Positions 62,541 through 64,000 of a stretch of DNA of 64,000 bases are shown here, one piece after another. Under the pieces are notes generated by a model. That model was not told the DNA's origin. It did not search any database and saw only the letters and a list, made by a program, of their open reading frames with translations. How positions within the stretch are numbered: position 1 is the first letter of the stretch; each line of letters starts with the position of its first letter. A program made the position numbers and the translations under genes. Source of the stretch: Microbacterium indicum DSM 19969 (lineage in GTDB: Bacteria; Actinomycetota; Actinomycetes; Actinomycetales; Microbacteriaceae); the NCBI RefSeq assembly GCF_000422385.1, contig NZ_AULR01000003.1, forward strand, positions 124,001-188,000, in the 5' to 3' direction.

Positions 62541-63826
62541 CCCGCGTCCTCCGTCGACGTGGCGGGTTGGCGGAAGGCGAGGCGCGACCAGTCGGCGTCG
62601 AGCGTCCTGAGCACGCTCTGCGCGTTCGCGCCGAGAGCGATCGACTGCGCGTAGTTCTCGGCGGGGATCGTGCGGGGGATCAGCACACCGGGACCCTGGT
62701 AGACGGCGCCGGAGTCGTAGTAAGGGATCATCCCCTCGACGCGCGGGTCGCTCGGGGCCTCGCCGTCGGTCGTCGGCACGAAGCCGAGCTGCGACTCGTT
62801 GTACGCCTGGATGATGTCGGGCTCGAAGAGGTACTCGAGGAAGTCGCGCGCGCCGTCCTTGTGCTGACCGTCCTTCGGGATCAGGACCGCGAGGTCGAGG
62901 TTCACTCGCACCTTGAGATCGTCGGGGTCGTCGGTCATCGGGAGCGGGAACGTGCCGAGGTCCGCGTCGGGGTTCGTCTTCGCGATCTCGCCGAACGCCC
63001 ACGGCCCCTGCATGTACATCGCGCCGTCGCCCTGGGCGAAGCCGACGTTCCCGGCGTCGTAGACGCGGCTCGACGCCCCGTCCTGCGTGTAGTCGGCGGC
63101 GAGGGTCTGGAGCTTCTCCATCGGCTCCGCGAAGTCCTTCTCGAACGAGTACTCGCTCGACGCGTTCACCTGGTCGCCCTCGGCGGCGAGGCCGTCGAAG
63201 AACTCGAGCATGTCGAGGGATCCGCCCGCCGCGTAGTCGAACCAGCCCTGGTTGACGGTCCAGGCGTCGGCGAAGGTCCCGTAGAACGGGGCGACGCCCG
63301 CGTCCTTGAGGGTGTCGCAGACCTGGATCAGCTCGTCCCAGGTGGTCGGGACCTCGAGGCCGTACTCGGCGAAGACGTCCTTGTTGTAGATCACCGACGA
63401 CGCCATGACCGAGTAGGGGAGCGCGGGGGTCGTGCCCGCGCAGACGCCGTACTGGTCGAGGAGCGGCTGCAGGTCGGGTCGGATCTCAGCCGCCGCGTCG
63501 GTGTCCGAGAGGTCGTCGAGCGCGCAGCGGCTGACGAAGCGCGAGACCTCGTGGTTGTAGTTCGAGAGCATGATGTCGGGCGGGTTTCCGCGCACGAAGC
63601 TCGCGGCGATGGGGTCGACGCCCGACGTGTCCATCTCGACCCGGTACTGATCCTGCGACGCGTTGTAGTCGGCGACGACCTGCGTCATGAAGTCGATCGC
63701 CTCGCGCTTGTTGAACGTGAAGTGGATCTCCTCGGGCCCCTGCGCCCCGCATCCGGTGAGCGCGGCCCCGACGATCACCGCCCCGGCCGCCGCTGCGACG
63801 AGGCGCAGCCTTCTTCTTCCAGACAT
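62537..63826 (-). CDS. Sugar-binding lipoprotein (SBP family 1)
   Basis: A 429-residue extracellular solute-binding lipoprotein. The signal has basic residues (SGRRRLR), a hydrophobic core and lipobox LTGC with Cys near residue 26. The mature part has the family-1 layout, including QGDGAMYMQGPWAFGEI. The ATG at 63826 has AAGGAC upstream. It is the first gene of the alpha-glucoside operon and faces the ROK regulator gene. Confidence 0.94.
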   Translation of the reverse strand: MSGRRRLRLVAAAAGAVIVGAALTGCGAQGPEEIHFTFNKREAIDFMTQVVADYNASQDQYRVEMDTSGVDPIAASFVRGNPPDIMLSNYNHEVSRFVSRCALDDLSDTDAAAEIRPDLQPLLDQYGVCAGTTPALPYSVMASSVIYNKDVFAEYGLEVPTTWDELIQVCDTLKDAGVAPFYGTFADAWTVNQGWFDYAAGGSLDMLEFFDGLAAEGDQVNASSEYSFEKDFAEPMEKLQTLAADYTQDGASSRVYDAGNVGFAQGDGAMYMQGPWAFGEIAKTNPDADLGTFPLPMTDDPDDLKVRVNLDLAVLIPKDGQHKDGARDFLEYLFEPDIIQAYNESQLGFVPTTDGEAPSDPRVEGMIPYYDSGAVYQGPGVLIPRTIPAENYAQSIALGANAQSVLRTLDADWSRLAFRQPATSTEDAG

Positions 63827-63851
63827 CGTTGTCCTTCCGTGTGATCCGCGC

Positions 63852-63875
63852 ATTGATTAAGAGCGTGAATCTAAT
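63852..63875. promoter_or_regulatory. Possible operator between the sugar operon and the ROK gene
   Basis: An AT-rich imperfect palindrome (ATTGATTA, eight bases, AATCTAAT) stands out in the GC-rich divergent region, close to the binding-protein start. It may hold a promoter box and an operator for the adjacent ROK repressor. This is inference from symmetry and position only. Confidence 0.35.
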
Positions 63876-63933
63876 GACGCTGGAACTCTGTCAGGTGCAC
63901 GGGGTGCGCGTCAAGGCCGGGTACGTTCTCGGT

Positions 63934-64000
63934 ATGGATCCCCGTGGCGCGAGTTCGCCGCAGCTGCTGCGACGCCTCAACGCGGGCGCCGTCGTGCGCT
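63934..64000 (+). CDS. ROK family transcriptional regulator, N-terminal start (3' end outside window)
   Basis: The visible 22 residues, MDPRGASSPQLLRRLNAGAVVR, match the first helix region of the winged helix at the start of ROK/NagC-XylR repressors. TACGTT at 63922-63927 lies six bases before the ATG, fitting a leaderless message. It is divergent from the alpha-glucoside operon and probably controls it in response to sugar. Confidence 0.65.
   Translation, partial: MDPRGASSPQLLRRLNAGAVVR

Overview
The window comes from a high-GC Gram-positive actinobacterium, most likely Microbacteriaceae. The rpoB-rpoC, str (rpsL-rpsG-fusA-tuf) and dnaK-grpE-dnaJ-hspR blocks, the VanZ and DUF4012 genes, the Mycobacterium-type dcd and many leaderless genes (a TANNNT box 6-7 nt before the start codon) all fit. 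Most of it is ordinary chromosome with dense, mostly GC-ending codons.

Layout. 1-5.7 kb: 3' part of rpoB, then rpoC. 5.9-8.7 kb: two membrane proteins of unknown role. 8.7-17.8 kb: an SDR and an FAD/NAD(P)-binding protein on the minus strand, divergent from a complete peptide/nickel-type ABC importer (binding protein, two permeases, double ATPase) coupled to two CMD/AhpD-like proteins. 17.9-20.1 kb: membrane and hypothetical proteins. 20.2-24.8 kb: the str operon and tuf. 24.9-33.8 kb: housekeeping and accessory genes (VanZ, DUF4012, a GTPase, tRNA-Gly, dcd, AhpD-like, TfoX-like, SdpI-like, a flavin monooxygenase, a SEC-C protein, rhomboid). 33.8-37.8 kb: a large LuxR regulator and an MFS transporter. 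37.9-41.9 kb: the heat-shock operon with its HspR (HAIR) operators. 56.5-64 kb: glycogen debranching enzyme, then an alpha-glucoside uptake and hydrolysis operon facing a ROK regulator.

Between the hspR 3' end (41.93 kb) and glgX (56.46 kb) lies an accessory island. A broken IS5-type transposase marks its left edge. Base and codon use are visibly less GC-rich than in the neighbours. It holds eleven intact genes and one frameshifted gene. Nine genes run rightwards from one consensus-like promoter, and the last eight are joined by overlapping stop/start codons: a circularly permuted ATP-grasp ligase (frameshifted in a G7 run), a fusion of a dCTP-deaminase-like domain to a PEP-synthase-like phosphotransferase, a CYTH triphosphate-tunnel protein, a HAD phosphatase, an alkaline-phosphatase-superfamily enzyme, a P-loop nucleotide kinase, a second dCTP-deaminase-like protein, a second ATP-grasp enzyme and a calcineurin-type phosphatase. 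A third ATP-grasp ligase and an MFS exporter converge on them. I recognise no described pathway with this set. It reads as a nucleotide- or phosphate-handling route with amide-bond ligases and an exporter, so a nucleotide-like natural product is my first hypothesis and a nucleotide-targeting defence system the second.

Other points of note: a 66-bp near-perfect direct repeat of the TfoX-like gene's 3' end frames a two-gene insert at 30.07-31.31 kb; two divergent leaderless genes share overlapping -10 boxes in a 23-bp gap; and a perfect hairpin covers the ribosome-binding site of the FAD protein.
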